A DNA stretch of 64,000 nt from Lateolabrax maculatus (taxonomy: Eukaryota; Chordata; Actinopteri; Acropomatiformes; Lateolabracidae): assembly GCA_031216445.1 (NCBI GenBank), contig CM062202.1, positions 20,793,501-20,857,500 on the forward strand, written 5' to 3'. A program made the position numbers and the translations under genes. Positions 23,712 through 35,900 of the stretch are shown piece by piece (the first letter of the stretch is position 1; each line of letters begins with the position of its first letter). The notes below the pieces were generated by a model. It saw only the letters and a list, made by a program, of their open reading frames with translations, was not told the origin of the DNA and made no database searches.

Positions 23712-23749
<38 letters not shown>
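23711..23749. repeat. (CT)n(CA)n compound microsatellite
   Basis: A CT run passes into a CA run, the same arrangement as at 2454-2487. Confidence 0.95.
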
Positions 23750-24849
23750 GAGACTTGTCACTTTCTTCCTTTTTCCACATATGAAGTTGTCTTTTCTTAT
23801 CATCTTTTGAACAGAGCGTGTACTTTCAGCAAACTTCAGGGGGATTTCTGGGTAGGGAAATAAAAAGCGTATGTCATCAATGGCAAGCATGGGCTTACTC
23901 AGGCAAATGTTATCTTTTTTTGCGCCTCACTGATGCTCCGCACTGCATTCAAAGCCTATGGCGTGTCAGAAAAAACATCCAACGCTGACAGATGGGGGTA
24001 TTTCTCAATCGCCATTTTCCTGGAGTGATGCGTCCCATCACTTTAACTGAATAACAGCGGAAGACTTAGCACGCAGGAATGTGAAAAGAGACAGCAGCCG
24101 CCTCACCTCCTGCCATGTTGAAGTCAGTTATGAACATTTTGATACATCCTCTTTCCTCACACATAGCACAATGGGTTACATCTTCTTTATATGGAGATAT
24201 TCAGTGAGCTGGTGAAAATCAAAAGGTAAACATCAACTAACAGATACAAAAGCTATAATAGTTAAAGGAAAGATTTAAAAGATCAAATCAGTGTTTTTTG
24301 TCCATGAGAATTGACTTACATGAAGAAAGAAAATGATCTAAGGGCTATATCTGTTTTTTTTATGTTTTAGCACATTTACAACAATTCACATTACATTCCA
24401 TTAAATGTAACATATTATGACTGTAGTTTTAAGTCTCAGTCAGCTAATTTTAAAAGTGTACTGTAAATTAATCAAAATCATAGGTTACCTACAAGGTTGA
24501 AATAACTTACTCAAAAATCTGAAAGATTATGGTATATTGTTAGACATTTTTTTTTTCATTTATACTTTTAGAAGCATGAGGAGGTAAACTTATCCACTGA
24601 TTCACAAAAAATTGTCAGATTGATCTCATGACCCATTGTTCAGTGTCCTAGGTGGAAAGAACTATGTAATAATATACACAAGGGACATTTGAAAGTTTAT
24701 TTCCTTCAGAAATCTGTGTTAACCCAAAGTAAATATTAATTTACTTCACTTATTATTGGGAACTTAATTCTTCATATATGTTGTACGCTCACCTGTAGAC
24801 AAACTACAGTTTTGCATGTTGAGCGGACCTGCTGCGCACCGAGTAGAAG

Positions 24850-24960
24850 ACTGTCTACATTGTGCCAGCAGTTAATTGGAAAGCATTAATTGGAGGTGTA
24901 CCAACTGAGCACTGTCTCTATTTTCCCTATAATTAGTATCAAATTACATAGTCCACTCCA
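24850..24960. promoter_or_regulatory. candidate conserved noncoding block with paired TTAATTGG motifs
   Basis: GTTAATTGGAAAGC is followed closely by ATTAATTGGAGG, two copies of a TTAATTGG homeodomain-type motif 14 bases apart, then CTATAATTAG. Motif clustering suggests an enhancer. Conservation is untested. Confidence 0.25.
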
Positions 24961-27900
24961 AGAACCTTCCAATGAATTTACAGTTACATATCAATCATAG
25001 GAGTAAAGAGTTTCTTGTAAATCAAAGTATTTGAAATATATGATAAATTGATGATAAATGATAATTAACTTTTTACCTTAATAAACAAGCCATCAGCAAC
25101 AATTATGACACTGTACCCCAACAGCTGATAAGGCGATATTTAAGCCTGCACAAATGTTTAATATCCACTGCAACTCTCTTACTGCATGTTGCCGTTTGTC
25201 AAATACTTAACTCAGTTAAGTTTGTGATAAATGTACAGTATGTAATAAAGATTTATATGTATATGAAGCTGAAAAGCTGGTAAACTTTATTCTACAAATA
25301 AAAGGGTCATAACAGCCTTCAGATGTGTTTACTCACTACTCCATTCCTGTAAGTCCAAAGAGAGCTGCAGGGTTTGACTGCAGCATTTCGAAAGAAAAAT
25401 CTCTTCCCGGTGATGTTGAAATGGACGAGACAGAGCTGCCGGAGACAAAGACAGATGAAGACGGAGGTAGAGACTAGAGCCTGGGCTTCCTCCATTACCC
25501 CCTGGCCTCTCCGTCTGGCAGTACACGAGCGGCATCAGTGGATGGACTCGGCCAGTCACCTATCAAAGCCTGTCTAATGAATAGTCCTCTAATCCCCTCA
25601 TTGAGATACAGAGAACAGGCTCGCTGCTAATGCTCTCAGACTGAGATGCGCTCTTTCTCTCCCTCTCACACACACACACACACACAGTCTAACACATGGA
25701 CAAGAATTATGCAAAAAAAAAAAACACACACACTAAAGTGCACACACAATTGACAGACAACACACACTGACACAACATTCACATGCAAACACTGCCTGTG
25801 TTTTTGGAATATCATGCAGGTGCCGTGGCCTCGCTCTCTTTCTTTCTCATACACACACAAAAGTACAACACAACGCAACAATATTCTGCCGTTGTGCTCA
25901 GCCGTAAGCCGCCTTAATTATTCCCGAGCAGAGTGGATTTCAAAGGGGGAAGACAAGAGGCCCTCTTCGTTTTGGAATCGGTTAAACATGTTTGTTTTAT
26001 TCCCGGCTCGTATGAGCTGGCTCAGCGAGTGAGAAATATGAAGTCATTATGGTTAGATTGATGGAGAGAATTATATCCTACATTCTCTTTCAATCTCCAA
26101 ATCATTCAAACGCTTCTGTTTTGACGTCCCGAGCTGAATCTCAGCGTGTCTGTCTTTCATTTCCCTTTCTTGCCTTCTTTCTGTCTCTCTTTCGATTTTT
26201 TTTTTTGTAGCTGTTGTATATTCAGCCAAACATGAAATAAACACACCCATCTCGCCTTTCACTCTCTTTCCACTCTGTCTTTTCTTTTTTTTTTTTTTTT
26301 TTGCTTGTTCTTTCATCCTGGCTGTGCGTTCAGGCCAAATATCAAATAAACACAGAGACAAAGCAGCCGTGCAAGGCCAACACCACTCCGCCTCCCACGC
26401 CCATCACTACCACCTGGCCAGGAGTGAGTGCCACCCACTGGACTTGCTCAAGAGGAAGAACTTAAAAATGGAGACGTCTCTGTCACCTCAGCTTTGGCCG
26501 TGAGATTTTGGGAATCGTCTGTTTCCACTTTGAAATTTCATAAAAACACTTCTGGTGAGGGGGCGTGAGGGACACACTGAGCAGTGTGAAATGTCAGCCA
26601 GGAACCAGGTAGCCAGCCCTGGACCCAAAATGGAAGACAACACAGCTGGGAAGCAAAAAGGTTAGAGGGAGAGGATGGATGGATGATTATATAGAAGAGG
26701 AAGGGAAAGTGCAATGAGATTAGAGGAGGATGGGGAAGATTAGATGCATATTTTACAAGGAGCAGAGAAGTGAATGACAGATTTGAATATTAAGCTATAA
26801 AAATTTGTAGAAAAGGGAAGAGTGAGAGAAAAAAAAGTAAAGAAAAGAAAATAGAACAGGCTGTATTGTATTTATTCTCCACAGCAGTGACCTAGAGGGG
26901 GTCCAGGGACCTCAGCTCTTTATTTATATTGGCACAAGCATGCGCATTATCATCCTGATGAATATTTATTTATATATATTTCTGGATTTGTTCTGCTTGG
27001 AGGGGTCCTGTTTGGGTTGGCTGGGCTGCAGCTGGACCATCTGGTTGTCCTCAGGTCGGTTCTGAAGAACCGGACAGAGTCCAGAACCTGAGCGCGCTCT
27101 AAAGAATATTTCTCTGATCCATAATTCATGCAGCCAGGACTGAGCTCGCAGACGCCAGGCAGGGGAGTGAGCTGTAAAGCTGTGCTGGGTTTAGCTCCTC
27201 GGCTGGAGGCGGGTGATGACAAAACACGGTGAGATTTCTGTTCTTGGAAACATTCCCCTGAACGGCAGAATAACGGTGCTTTCACCTTTGCAGCATTGTG
27301 TCAGTGACTAACTGATTTCCTGCCAGATATCCAGGAAAGGCGGTTTCTTAATGCTCCTCTCGAGTGACCCGTGAGTTTTATGGGTGTATTGCTCGAAGCA
27401 AAGAACAGAAAGTCAGATGATTCATAGGAGCATCTTACTGCTCTTGATTTTATTTTGTGAGATAGTGAGTTGTAGCGATTGGAAAATGTGTTATTTTGGA
27501 ACTGAAAAATGAAAATTTTAAATATTTGCCATTTCTCATCTTTTATTCATTTTTTTAAAAGACTTCACTGAGTGCAAAAGGAGTCTATTCAAACACACTA
27601 CATCTGGCTTTGTTCGGAGTTCCAGTTGTAATCATTTGGATAGATGATGCGTGAAAAAGGCATGTGTTAAAGTTAACATCCATCATCCGTGAACAGGGAA
27701 CGGGGGAACAGCAGTTATACAATACAAGGTGTACCGAGACACCTTGGAGCAGCTCAGAGTCACTAGCATTATGCCAACCCAAATGTCTATTACTGTCATT
27801 TAAAAACTAATAGAGTGTAAGAACTACAAAGCAATTACAGAGCAGCTCCCGCTAACAAGGATGTATATGAGTGGTAGACGGATAATATAAATGTACTCTC

Positions 27901-28059
27901 ATTATTTAATATTGCACTTCCATAAAATGAAAAACTTCTGAGACAGATGAAGCAGCAGAGGCTGAGATAAGAGAGGATATTCAGACTTTTCCCTGGGCTG
28001 AATCAAACTCAATAGACACTGAATCCTACATTCGCCATAATGCAGTTATCACCGTCTAG
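24961..28059. other. long unique noncoding stretch
   Basis: It contains a CA run at 25666-25686, a T run at 26285-26302 and purine-rich DNA at about 26640-26850. No supported gene. Confidence 0.5.
26221..26355. promoter_or_regulatory. duplicated forkhead-type motif pair
   Basis: Two similar segments about 108 bases apart read TTCAGCCAAACATGAAATAA (26221) and TTCAGGCCAAATATCAAATA (26329), each continuing into AAACACA. Each contains AAATAAACA, a good match to the forkhead (FOX) core TAAACA. Each is preceded by a T-rich run. The duplication is visible directly; the FOX role is inferred. Confidence 0.35.
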
Positions 28060-28388
28060 ACAAAACTCCTCCACAGTCGCAGACAAAGATTTTCTTGCTG
28101 ATTGGCTTCTGATTTGAATCGAGCTTCAGGGAGAGATGTGCGTGGAAAGTTCACACTGTTGTCCCCAGTCCCGTCCCCCACTGTGCAGAATGCCCTGACC
28201 AACCAGAATGACTCACTGGTGCGGCGAGAACGAGAAGCGCCGCTGGCTTTCTGCCCACGATCATGGCCGAGTGCATACATCGGAAGGCATGAAAAAGCTA
28301 CCACATGATACTTCTACCAGGAACTGGAACCCATGTCTTTGCAGTGGTGGATGGGAACTTTATCCTTTGCGCCACCCATGCACCTTGG
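28060..28388 (-). mobile_element. tRNA-derived SINE
   Basis: Read on the minus strand, the head is GGGTGGCGCAAAGGATAAAG (A-box-like, plus coordinates 28358-28377). A GGTTCCAGTTCC B-box follows at 28320-28331, with spacing of about 26 bases as in tRNA-derived polymerase III promoters. Downstream lie GGTTGGTCAGGGCATTCTGC and a CAGTGGGGGACGGGACTGGG body, which I remember as the body of a widespread fish SINE. It has no functional tRNA structure or anticodon. The 3' boundary near 28060 is approximate. Confidence 0.65.
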
Positions 28389-29752
28389 GTACAGTATATA
28401 AGATGATTTAGGTCCAAGTTAACAACTGAGTGTAAACACAACATATGAGCTGTGCAGGATGAAACTAACTGTCCAAAGGTCCATACCAAGCTAAACATTA
28501 TGGTAAGGCTTCACCAGGTACAATAATTTGACCCTGAAGGCTGACAGGCATCATTTTGTCATAATAAAGGACATCAATACCCATGAGGACATCTAAAGCC
28601 ACAAGGAGTTGCAGAGACAGAGAAGGAAATGACAAGGTTTAAATGTTGTCGTCCATTTGCTGTTGTAGGTAAGTAGTTTACATACTGCTTTCACTGATGG
28701 TTCACTCACGTAATTCAGTGTTGGTTTATTACCAAAGGCCATGTGAGGAAGAGAAATGTGTTAAACACAGATGATTTAAACGAGGGCACTTCCCAAAGAA
28801 GAGCAGGGTAGGGAGGAGGGTAAAGAATCTGACGAAGCTTCTCTGTCGTGGTACTTCACTGACACGTTTCCCTCTGTAATCACAGTGGAAGGTCAACGCT
28901 TGGGGTCACACGTGTTAACAAGGTGATCAATGTTAATCAGAGAGAGAGCGATCAACACGGACGTGTGGGAGCAGCATTAGCCGGAGCCGCTGGGTTACTG
29001 GCAACAATTGAACCACACTGAACCATATGGGTTGGGAATTTACTTTGTCACCTATCAAATGATTGATTAGAGGTGTTGGCTAGGGGGATTTGTGGAATTG
29101 CACTTTGTCATTAACCTTAAATTAGTCTAAATGTGATCTAGCAGCATTGTTGCATTTATAATACAGTGAGCCGATGCACTAAAAAACTATATGGGAGAGC
29201 AAAATCACATGATGGATTTATGTAAAAAACACCCCTGAAAACATTTGTGAACCACTTGTGCTTAATTTGATGTTGAGTTCTCTAAACTGCCTGCAGAAAC
29301 ACATGGCAATATGTATTTAAAATAGCCAACCCGTTGCTACCGACATAGGTCTTCATCAGGGTTATTGTCAGCAGTAGCTTACACATATCTATTGTGTTAC
29401 ACTGATGAGGTGAATGGGAGGATGGTTTTCTATCAATGTGTAAACCTATTGGTCAAATATGAGGAAGTGATATATCGTCAATAGAAGGAAGAAAAGGGAG
29501 GAGGGAAGAGAAGGGGAGGGAATGTGAGTGAAGGGAAGTGAAGAAGACAAAGAGGAGATGAGAGAAGGGGTAAACCTGAATGTTAAAAATAAAACTGATA
29601 TAATGTGGCTACCAAGTCAAGGTGGAACTCATTCTTTCCTTATGTACACATGATCAATTCGTCTCAGATAAATCTATAACCTGGTTCACATTTTTCTGCT
29701 CATGATTACAAGCACATATTGACTACAAAATCGCCATACCATCAATAGCTCC
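28389..29752. other. unique noncoding stretch
   Basis: It includes a purine-rich section at about 29465-29570. No gene or element is recognised. Confidence 0.5.
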
Positions 29753-29792
29753 ATATATTAAATTAAATGACAATATATTAAATTAAATGACA
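29753..29792. repeat. tandem duplication of a 20-base unit
   Basis: ATATATTAAATTAAATGACA occurs twice in immediate succession without mismatch, so the duplication is recent or conserved. Confidence 0.9.
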
Positions 29793-29864
29793 ATCATTAT
29801 TCCTGAAGTAATATTTTCACAGATAAAGGAGCAAAGTCTATTTCATCAATAAGGCCGGGTTGGT

Positions 29865-30080
29865 TTGTTGTCTTTTAGGCGGTTGCCTCATCTAGAGTCC
29901 TTTTCAACAACTTCAAACACCATGATTTTCAGTATTAGGGTTGCCATTGGGGTTCGCCATGTCTGTAGCCTTGTCATCAAACTCTTCCTGTCACATACAC
30001 GTCTTAGTCGTTGGAACAGGCCAACGGGAATATTGTCTATAGGAGTCTTGGATGGAAACCATCTGCCCTTAAGTTTGATG
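29865..30080 (-). pseudogene. reverse transcriptase C-terminal remnant, probably Penelope-like
   Basis: The minus strand carries, in three shifted frames, GFHPRLL, then NIPVGLFQRLRRVCDRKS, then EEFDDKATDMA. The pattern FHPxxL…NIPxGxFxRLRRxC…F…KAxDM resembles what I remember of the C-terminal part of Penelope-like and related retroelement reverse transcriptases in fish. Stops and at least two frameshifts break it. No endonuclease domain is visible nearby. The class assignment is from memory; another non-LTR family is possible. Confidence 0.4.
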
Positions 30081-30290
30081 CATGCCTGTGTTTGACAAAG
30101 TTAGTTATTGTAGTTAGGCACGCTGATTTGGCCCACTTATCAAAACAGCCAAAAGCACTAAGGTACTTTAAAAAAAAACCATAGCACCCAATTTTGCATT
30201 TTTGCATCTAAACTTCTTGGAGTCATAACTCCAAACAAACAGACATAATACACATATTTTATGATTCAGTGGGACTTCCCAGAGATATCA

Positions 30291-30656
30291 TTATCTTCCA
30301 GGTCTATTGCAAATAAACGCCCATAAATCTGCTTTGAATTTATAGAAAGAACACACTCCTTGTAATTCAACAACTTGCCTTAGAATCATGGTGTTTTCTT
30401 CAGTATCAAAGTAATCCAGTGATAGCTCTCTGTACATCAATGGGTACATTGCAAACAGAGCTGCTAATAGATAGTTTGGCATACTGTCAATGGTGCCAAT
30501 TTGCCAAAATGTAAGCAAATATGGACAAAAACAGGGCTCAAGTTGTAGCACACTGCGTAACTCACTGATTGTTATGATTATTATTGTTATGATTAAAGCA
30601 AGTAAGACCAAGAATAATAATGGGAGTAAAAATCCTTTCATATTAAGTTTCTTCAT
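30291..30656 (-). CDS. unrecognised 121-codon open frame with an N-terminal hydrophobic segment
   Basis: The frame starts MKKLNMKGFLLPLL and is followed by about 20 hydrophobic residues, looking like a signal anchor, then a mixed-composition region with three cysteines. However, the hydrophobic part is encoded by AT-rich ATTATT-type sequence, which would give isoleucine and leucine by chance. I recognise no family and see no conserved catalytic motif. It lies just upstream, on the same strand, of the retroelement remnant at 29865-30080 and may be part of the same decayed insertion. A chance open frame is the more likely reading. Confidence 0.15.
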   Translation of the reverse strand: MKKLNMKGFLLPLLFLVLLALIITIIIITISELRSVLQLEPCFCPYLLTFWQIGTIDSMPNYLLAALFAMYPLMYRELSLDYFDTEENTMILRQVVELQGVCSFYKFKADLWAFICNRPGR

Positions 30657-32112
30657 GTTGAACTATCAATACATTTTTTACATCACTTGCGGGGTATCAG
30701 ACTTTGAAACCCGCCTCCCTAAACCTAGACAGCCCTACCCTGTGAAACCAAAATCAACCCTCCCCGGCTGAGGACCACAGTTCAGTTACAGACCGTTTTC
30801 CTCTCCTGCAGAAGTGCCAGACCTTCGCTGGGAGTTTCTAAAGAAACCCTGCCTCGCTTTAAAACGCTGTGACGTCGCCACTGACCCAATTCTTGCAACA
30901 AACCCGCCAGCAGCCTCATGCGCTGCTGTATCTGCATATTTAACAGGAGGGAGCGGGAAGGAGGGGGTGGGAAAAGAGGGAAAAGAAACCCACTGCCCCT
31001 TCTCAGTCGCCCTCAAAGCTTAGATTTACTGATGTATGACTATTAGTTTTCGACTGCCATAAATTAGATGAACCTCAAAACGAGTCATCCTCTTCTATTT
31101 TCTGTTTTTTTTTTTGTGTAAAACTCACTCTGTTGTGTGCAGTCACAGTGGGGGAAGAATCAGCTGATGAATACGCTGTCAGTAAAAAGACATTCACTCA
31201 TCACAAGGCCCACAGACAAATTTAAGGGAAGCTGTTGGCATAATCGTACAGTCGGGAGACGAGACTGTGTGTGTCCATGTGCATTTAAAGCAGTGTTTTA
31301 TAGCTCTATGAGTCTGCGTTTACCCACATGCACGCAAGAGTTCTGTTTTTGTTGCAAATACATGCGTATGGATTTAAAAGTACAAGAAATTCGTGCCTTT
31401 GTGTTCGTCCGGTGCGTTCTCTGCACGTTTGAGAGTTTCTCTTTGAGAAAACAAGAAAGCGACAGCAACCAGCAGAGTCGATGCAAGGAATGTGATTCTG
31501 TTTGACGTGCTGAAATCCCGTCTCATCCTCAGCTGTCTGTTTGAGAGCGGCAGACTGAAATATGGACAGAGAGGAAAGATAAGTAGAGCGTAAATGTTCC
31601 TTTAACACATCATATATTCTGGGCTATATCTACTCGTTTCACCCCCCCACCCCCACATCTCCTCCATCTTGACACACACCATACACCAGGCCTGGGATGT
31701 ACACAACATGAAGCTCTCGGACATATTGAGCAAACTAGGTGTTGTTAAGATGAAATGTCAGCCTTACAAACTCTCCTCAGGAATCACCTCAGAAACCATA
31801 CATATATATCAAAAGTGACTGGAGCTCTGGAAAGAATTGAGCCTCCATACTCCACCATAAATAAATTATTTTTATATTTTTTTGAGTAGCAAAATTAGAC
31901 TATATCTACATCTCGTTCTACAACCCTGTGTTGTAAATTGACCAATAAATTAACCTTGTAAAAATGTATCCGTAATTAATTAATTTTACTTGAAATCATC
32001 CTTAAATTTGGCCATTTTCCAGCCAAAAAAGCCTTGAAATAGTTTTACATATATCAACAGCTTCTAAACCCAATAAAGTAAGACAAAGGTTTTGAACATA
32101 GACATAGATTGT
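30657..32112. other. unique noncoding stretch
   Basis: Apart from C-rich DNA near 31640, nothing is recognised. It is AT-rich towards the right end. Confidence 0.5.
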
Positions 32113-32230
32113 TGGCCTTGGCTGTAGCTTTGTATTTACTGTACAAATATGAGAGTATTGATCTTCTCATCCAACTCTCAGCACGAAAGTGAATAAGTGC
32201 ATTTCCCAAAATGACAGACTATTCCTTTAA
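32113..32230 (-). mobile_element. truncated palindromic MITE (same family as 44774-45106)
   Basis: It contains GGCTGTAGCTTTGTATTTAC, GATCTTCTCATCCAACTCTC and the terminus TTTCCCAAAATGACAGACTA followed by TTCCTTTAA. These correspond to the inverted arm of the family whose other copy starts AAAGGAATAGTTCGACATT at 44774. Only one end is present. Confidence 0.7.
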
Positions 32231-35200
32231 CTCTAACCATCACTTTCAATATAAAACATCACATGTGACAGCTGTAGGGAACATTATATCAATGAAATGG
32301 CAAGAGCCCTGGAGAAAAGAGTGAATGAACACTGAAAACAGTCTGTTTCGTCTGTCTGTGAACAGACCGAAACCAGTCCCAGCGTTGTCTGGAAAGAGGT
32401 CAAAGTTATCAACCAGGAATCAACACACAGGCAGGGAAAGTTCTAGGAGGAAATCCGTCTCCAACATTACCAACAATATTTGAACCAAGACAGGGGTTAT
32501 AATCTCCCCCCAAATATGATCACTTCATGATACAACATGTGGTTAAAGGCTTTGTGGACCTTGAGTTTCGATTATTATGTCTGACATGGTGAGACAAGTT
32601 TTATACTCCTAAAGTACCAAAACGGAAGGAACTTTCATCACATCCAAAATGACTGGTACATATTGGATTTTTAATAAAACACCGATTTTGGTCTTCTTTA
32701 TCGATGTGATATATCAATCAAACCATCGTGTGGAGTAGTTTAATAACTCTGCCTTTAACAACGTTTTCATTTTCCGTGAGACATGTTCCCCTCCCAACAC
32801 TCCCCCTGTCTCCATTCTTTTCGGCTGCCATGGTGACAGAACCATATCTGACAGTCAGAGCTGAAGGGACGACTGATAGAAAACAAGTCAGCGGTGTGTC
32901 TCGCCGCAGCCTCCAACAAACAACTCCGTCCACGTGTTGCACCCTTTCTGCGACTCGCTGCGGAACTCCATCACTCTTCCTGTCCAGATCTGCATCTTAT
33001 TACAGGCAGCCTATACATTTGTGATGCATTAGGGCAGTCATCCTGTCGTACCGTGGCACAGGACCAGCTTCCTAACTTCCTAAATGTGGGTTACATATGA
33101 GCCTAAGTGGGTGTGAAAGACAATGTTAATCAGCTGAATGCTTTTGTCTGCCTCCGAGGGTGGAGCTGCGTGTGTGTGTGTACACGAATGCGTCCATGTA
33201 TGCGCGTGCTTCCATATGTTGCTACGCTCAGCAGGGGCAGGCATGTCAGGACGTCCTACCCCAACAGCTGGAGGGGAGACCAACTCCGGGGGAAGACGCG
33301 GGGGTGGGTCGCAGCCCATCATCACACCCAGCACACAAGCCGACGGAACCATTTTGCGCTAATCTGGTGTGGTGAACCACGACGTCCCCTTCAATCTACT
33401 CCTGACCAAAGTCATTCTTTCAGGGGACACTGTGTGCGAGCTTACTGTAAGTGCAACTGGAGGAGGCGACACCGGAGAGGAACCAAAAAAAAAGAAAAGC
33501 CTGGAAAAGCTCCAGGGTTACAAAGCAAGCGCCATTGTACAGTTTCTGGGCGGCAGTGCAAGTGTTTGTGTTTCTCATTTGAGTCTGGTTTGCGGCGGTG
33601 GCTGAGTCAGATGGGAAATATTGGATACTCCCCTCGCGCCTCGGCACTTGTCTCGTAAATCCAGCGTCCCCCCCCGTCATTCTCCTACTCTTTTAGCTCT
33701 CCCGTTGGTGACATTCAGTCTCCTCACCCCTTGTGGGTGTGCTGCCCGCTCATCATTATTTCTTCCCTTTCGCTTTTGTCTTTGTTTCACAACTTCTCAT
33801 TCCCGACACCCTCGCCTCTCCCATCTCTCTGCTGCACAGGAGACTTGTTCCCCTTCTCCATCCGCGGAGTTTCCCTCCGCCAGGCTGTCTCGATGCAAAA
33901 CACTTAAAATACTTTAGGAAACAATTAACACCCTACGCTCTCAGAAACAAAGCTAGGTGTTGCTGGAGATCTGTGCTAGAAGAGGAGCAACAGTTTTTGT
34001 CAGTTACCGAAACTAGACCCTTGTGTGACATATTTATCACTTTCACACATGCAGATCCTCTCCACATTCCCCTCTTCCCTCCTTTCCATCTGTGTTTAAA
34101 GTCAAACTGCTATTAAAATGACTTTTTGCTAGAAAAATCGGGATGTACGTCGTTGGTTGGTTTTGACTTGTCAAAAATGAAATAACAAAAGCTGCCTACA
34201 TTTGTGTTTTTGACTTTGTCTACCCCTAATTTCACAAACTTTTCATGTAGTCTGTTGTATAGACTTTGGGACTTAAGTATCATGAACAGAGAGGATCCAG
34301 ACACTAAACTAAAAAATATACTATAACTATAAAACTTAAATCATTTGGGACAAAAACAATGGAGAAGGAATTTCCTGCTCAAACAATGGGGAAAATTGGG
34401 TGATGATTTTTCGACCCACCATAAATATTAAGGGGTGTTAAGGGCTTTCCAAAAAGTCGTTATCCGACACTAGTCTTTTCTTCTTTTTTTTTTTTCTTTT
34501 TTTTTTAAAGGTTGCCAAAGGGGTCTTAAAAGTTGCTGAATCTAGTGAGAAAGTTGTCAAAACTGATGCCGGTCCTCATATTAGTTAACTGTCTCTGTGG
34601 GAAACGCCCACACAGAGGCTTGAGTCTTAGACGGCATTTGCACAAATATCCTCTTGAAACATGAAAAATTATACACAATAGCTGCAGTATCACTGTAGTT
34701 TACATTTTCTTACACAAAAGTCAGGATAATTCAAATTTCAGTCCCGCTTTATGTGTGTGCGCGCAGTACAGAGTAGTGTGTTTGTGTACAAATGGGTACA
34801 AAATGTGTTCTTGCATTTTCGAGCATATGTATTAAGCTAGTGTGTGTGTGTGCAAGTGTGTGCGAGTGCATTAGTCTGTGTGAGTCCAACTTTTGATAAT
34901 TACAGAGCCACAGCACGTGGCTTTGTGCAGCTCCACTCTGGCCATTCAGTCCAACACAACCGTGACAGGCAGTCGGGGCCATTCAGCAGGCGCTCAGAAG
35001 GCCTGCATTCATGCATGGCCCTTAGAATTACACACACACAAACATATACCATATACAAACACACATACACACGGATATACAGATGCTATCTCAAAATACG
35101 GTATGTATGGACTCAATTTTACCCTAATTCACGTAACATACACACGCACGCAGAAACTCGCTCTGCTGGTTTCTCTTGTATACACATTCACTTAGATGTA

Positions 35201-35690
35201 AACACACATGAAACAGGAGACACTGGTGATTCAATCAACAGAAAGAAACACACATGCACAGACACACACACATTTCCAGAGGCCCTCAAATGCAGCCCTT
35301 ACTTGTTTTGTCTACAGTGTGGCTAAGTAGAATTTGCGCTAAAATAACTTCAAAGGCTCTGAAGGAGGGGCCACTCCGAGGAGTATGGGTAATTAGGACT
35401 GTGGAGCGAGAGAGAAAAGAGAGAGGGAGAAGATGAGTGAAAGGGGGGAAAAGGGAGAAGGATCCTCTCAGCCACAATGGATGAATAGGAGGAGAGACAG
35501 TTTGGAGAGAAACGACAGGGGTTGGGGGGGACTGGGAGTGCTTCATGATAACACTCGAGCGCGCACACACACACAAACACACGCACGTACACACAGATTG
35601 GTGGTGTGATAGCACGCCACGAGACAGGAAATTTTGGCTGTGGAATTTACTCCCAGTTGTAAACACGACGCCGGATATATAGACACAACC
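32231..35690. other. noncoding stretch
   Basis: GTTAAAGGC at about 32543 and GCCTTTAAC at about 32752 form a short inverted pair that might bound another small element. A T-rich run lies at 34483-34506 and CA-rich DNA at 35030-35280. A 183-codon frame at 33107-33658 has no domain and overlaps other open frames. No gene is recognised. Confidence 0.45.
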
Positions 35691-35707
35691 GCACACGCAC
35701 GCACGCA

Positions 35708-35750
<43 letters not shown>
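35691..35750. repeat. (CA)n microsatellite with a GCAC-rich start
   Basis: GCACGCACGC units lead into a perfect CA array of about 40 bases, followed by further CA-rich DNA to 35790. Confidence 0.97.
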
Positions 35751-35752
<2 letters not shown>

Positions 35753-35862
35753 CCACGCAGACACACTCTCACACCCACACACACACGAAGCGAGTCGCAC
35801 AATCAAGTGGAACACTGACAAACACTGGGGTAGACTGAAAGCAGACATTTTTCTCTCACTCC

Positions 35863-35868
<6 letters not shown>

Positions 35869-35898
<30 letters not shown>
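35869..35898. repeat. (CA)n microsatellite
   Basis: A perfect CA run preceded by a short CT run. Confidence 0.95.

Positions 35899-35900
<2 letters not shown>

Larger units (their letters stand above)
22653..24849. other. unique noncoding stretch
   Basis: AT-rich at both ends, with the CT-rich and CT/CA arrays near 23.4-23.75 kb between. A G run lies at about 23298-23309. No gene is recognised. Confidence 0.5.

Noticed and set aside
23296..23784. 162-codon plus-strand frame
   Set aside because: It covers CT-rich and CT/CA arrays and its serine/leucine/histidine composition follows from them.
28295..28388. A functional tRNA gene
   Set aside because: The A- and B-box-like sequences are present, but the sequence does not fold into a cloverleaf with an anticodon arm. 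It is a SINE head.
33107..33658. 183-codon plus-strand frame
   Set aside because: Four overlapping frames on both strands are open. Its residues are Arg/His/Cys-rich without any domain, consistent with GC-rich noncoding DNA.
34590..34618. Hairpin CTCTGTGGG / CCCACACAGAG
   Set aside because: A bulged 9-base stem is too weak and common to call a feature.
35286..35899. Minus-strand frames with long Cys-Val repeats
   Set aside because: Direct translation of CA/GT arrays.
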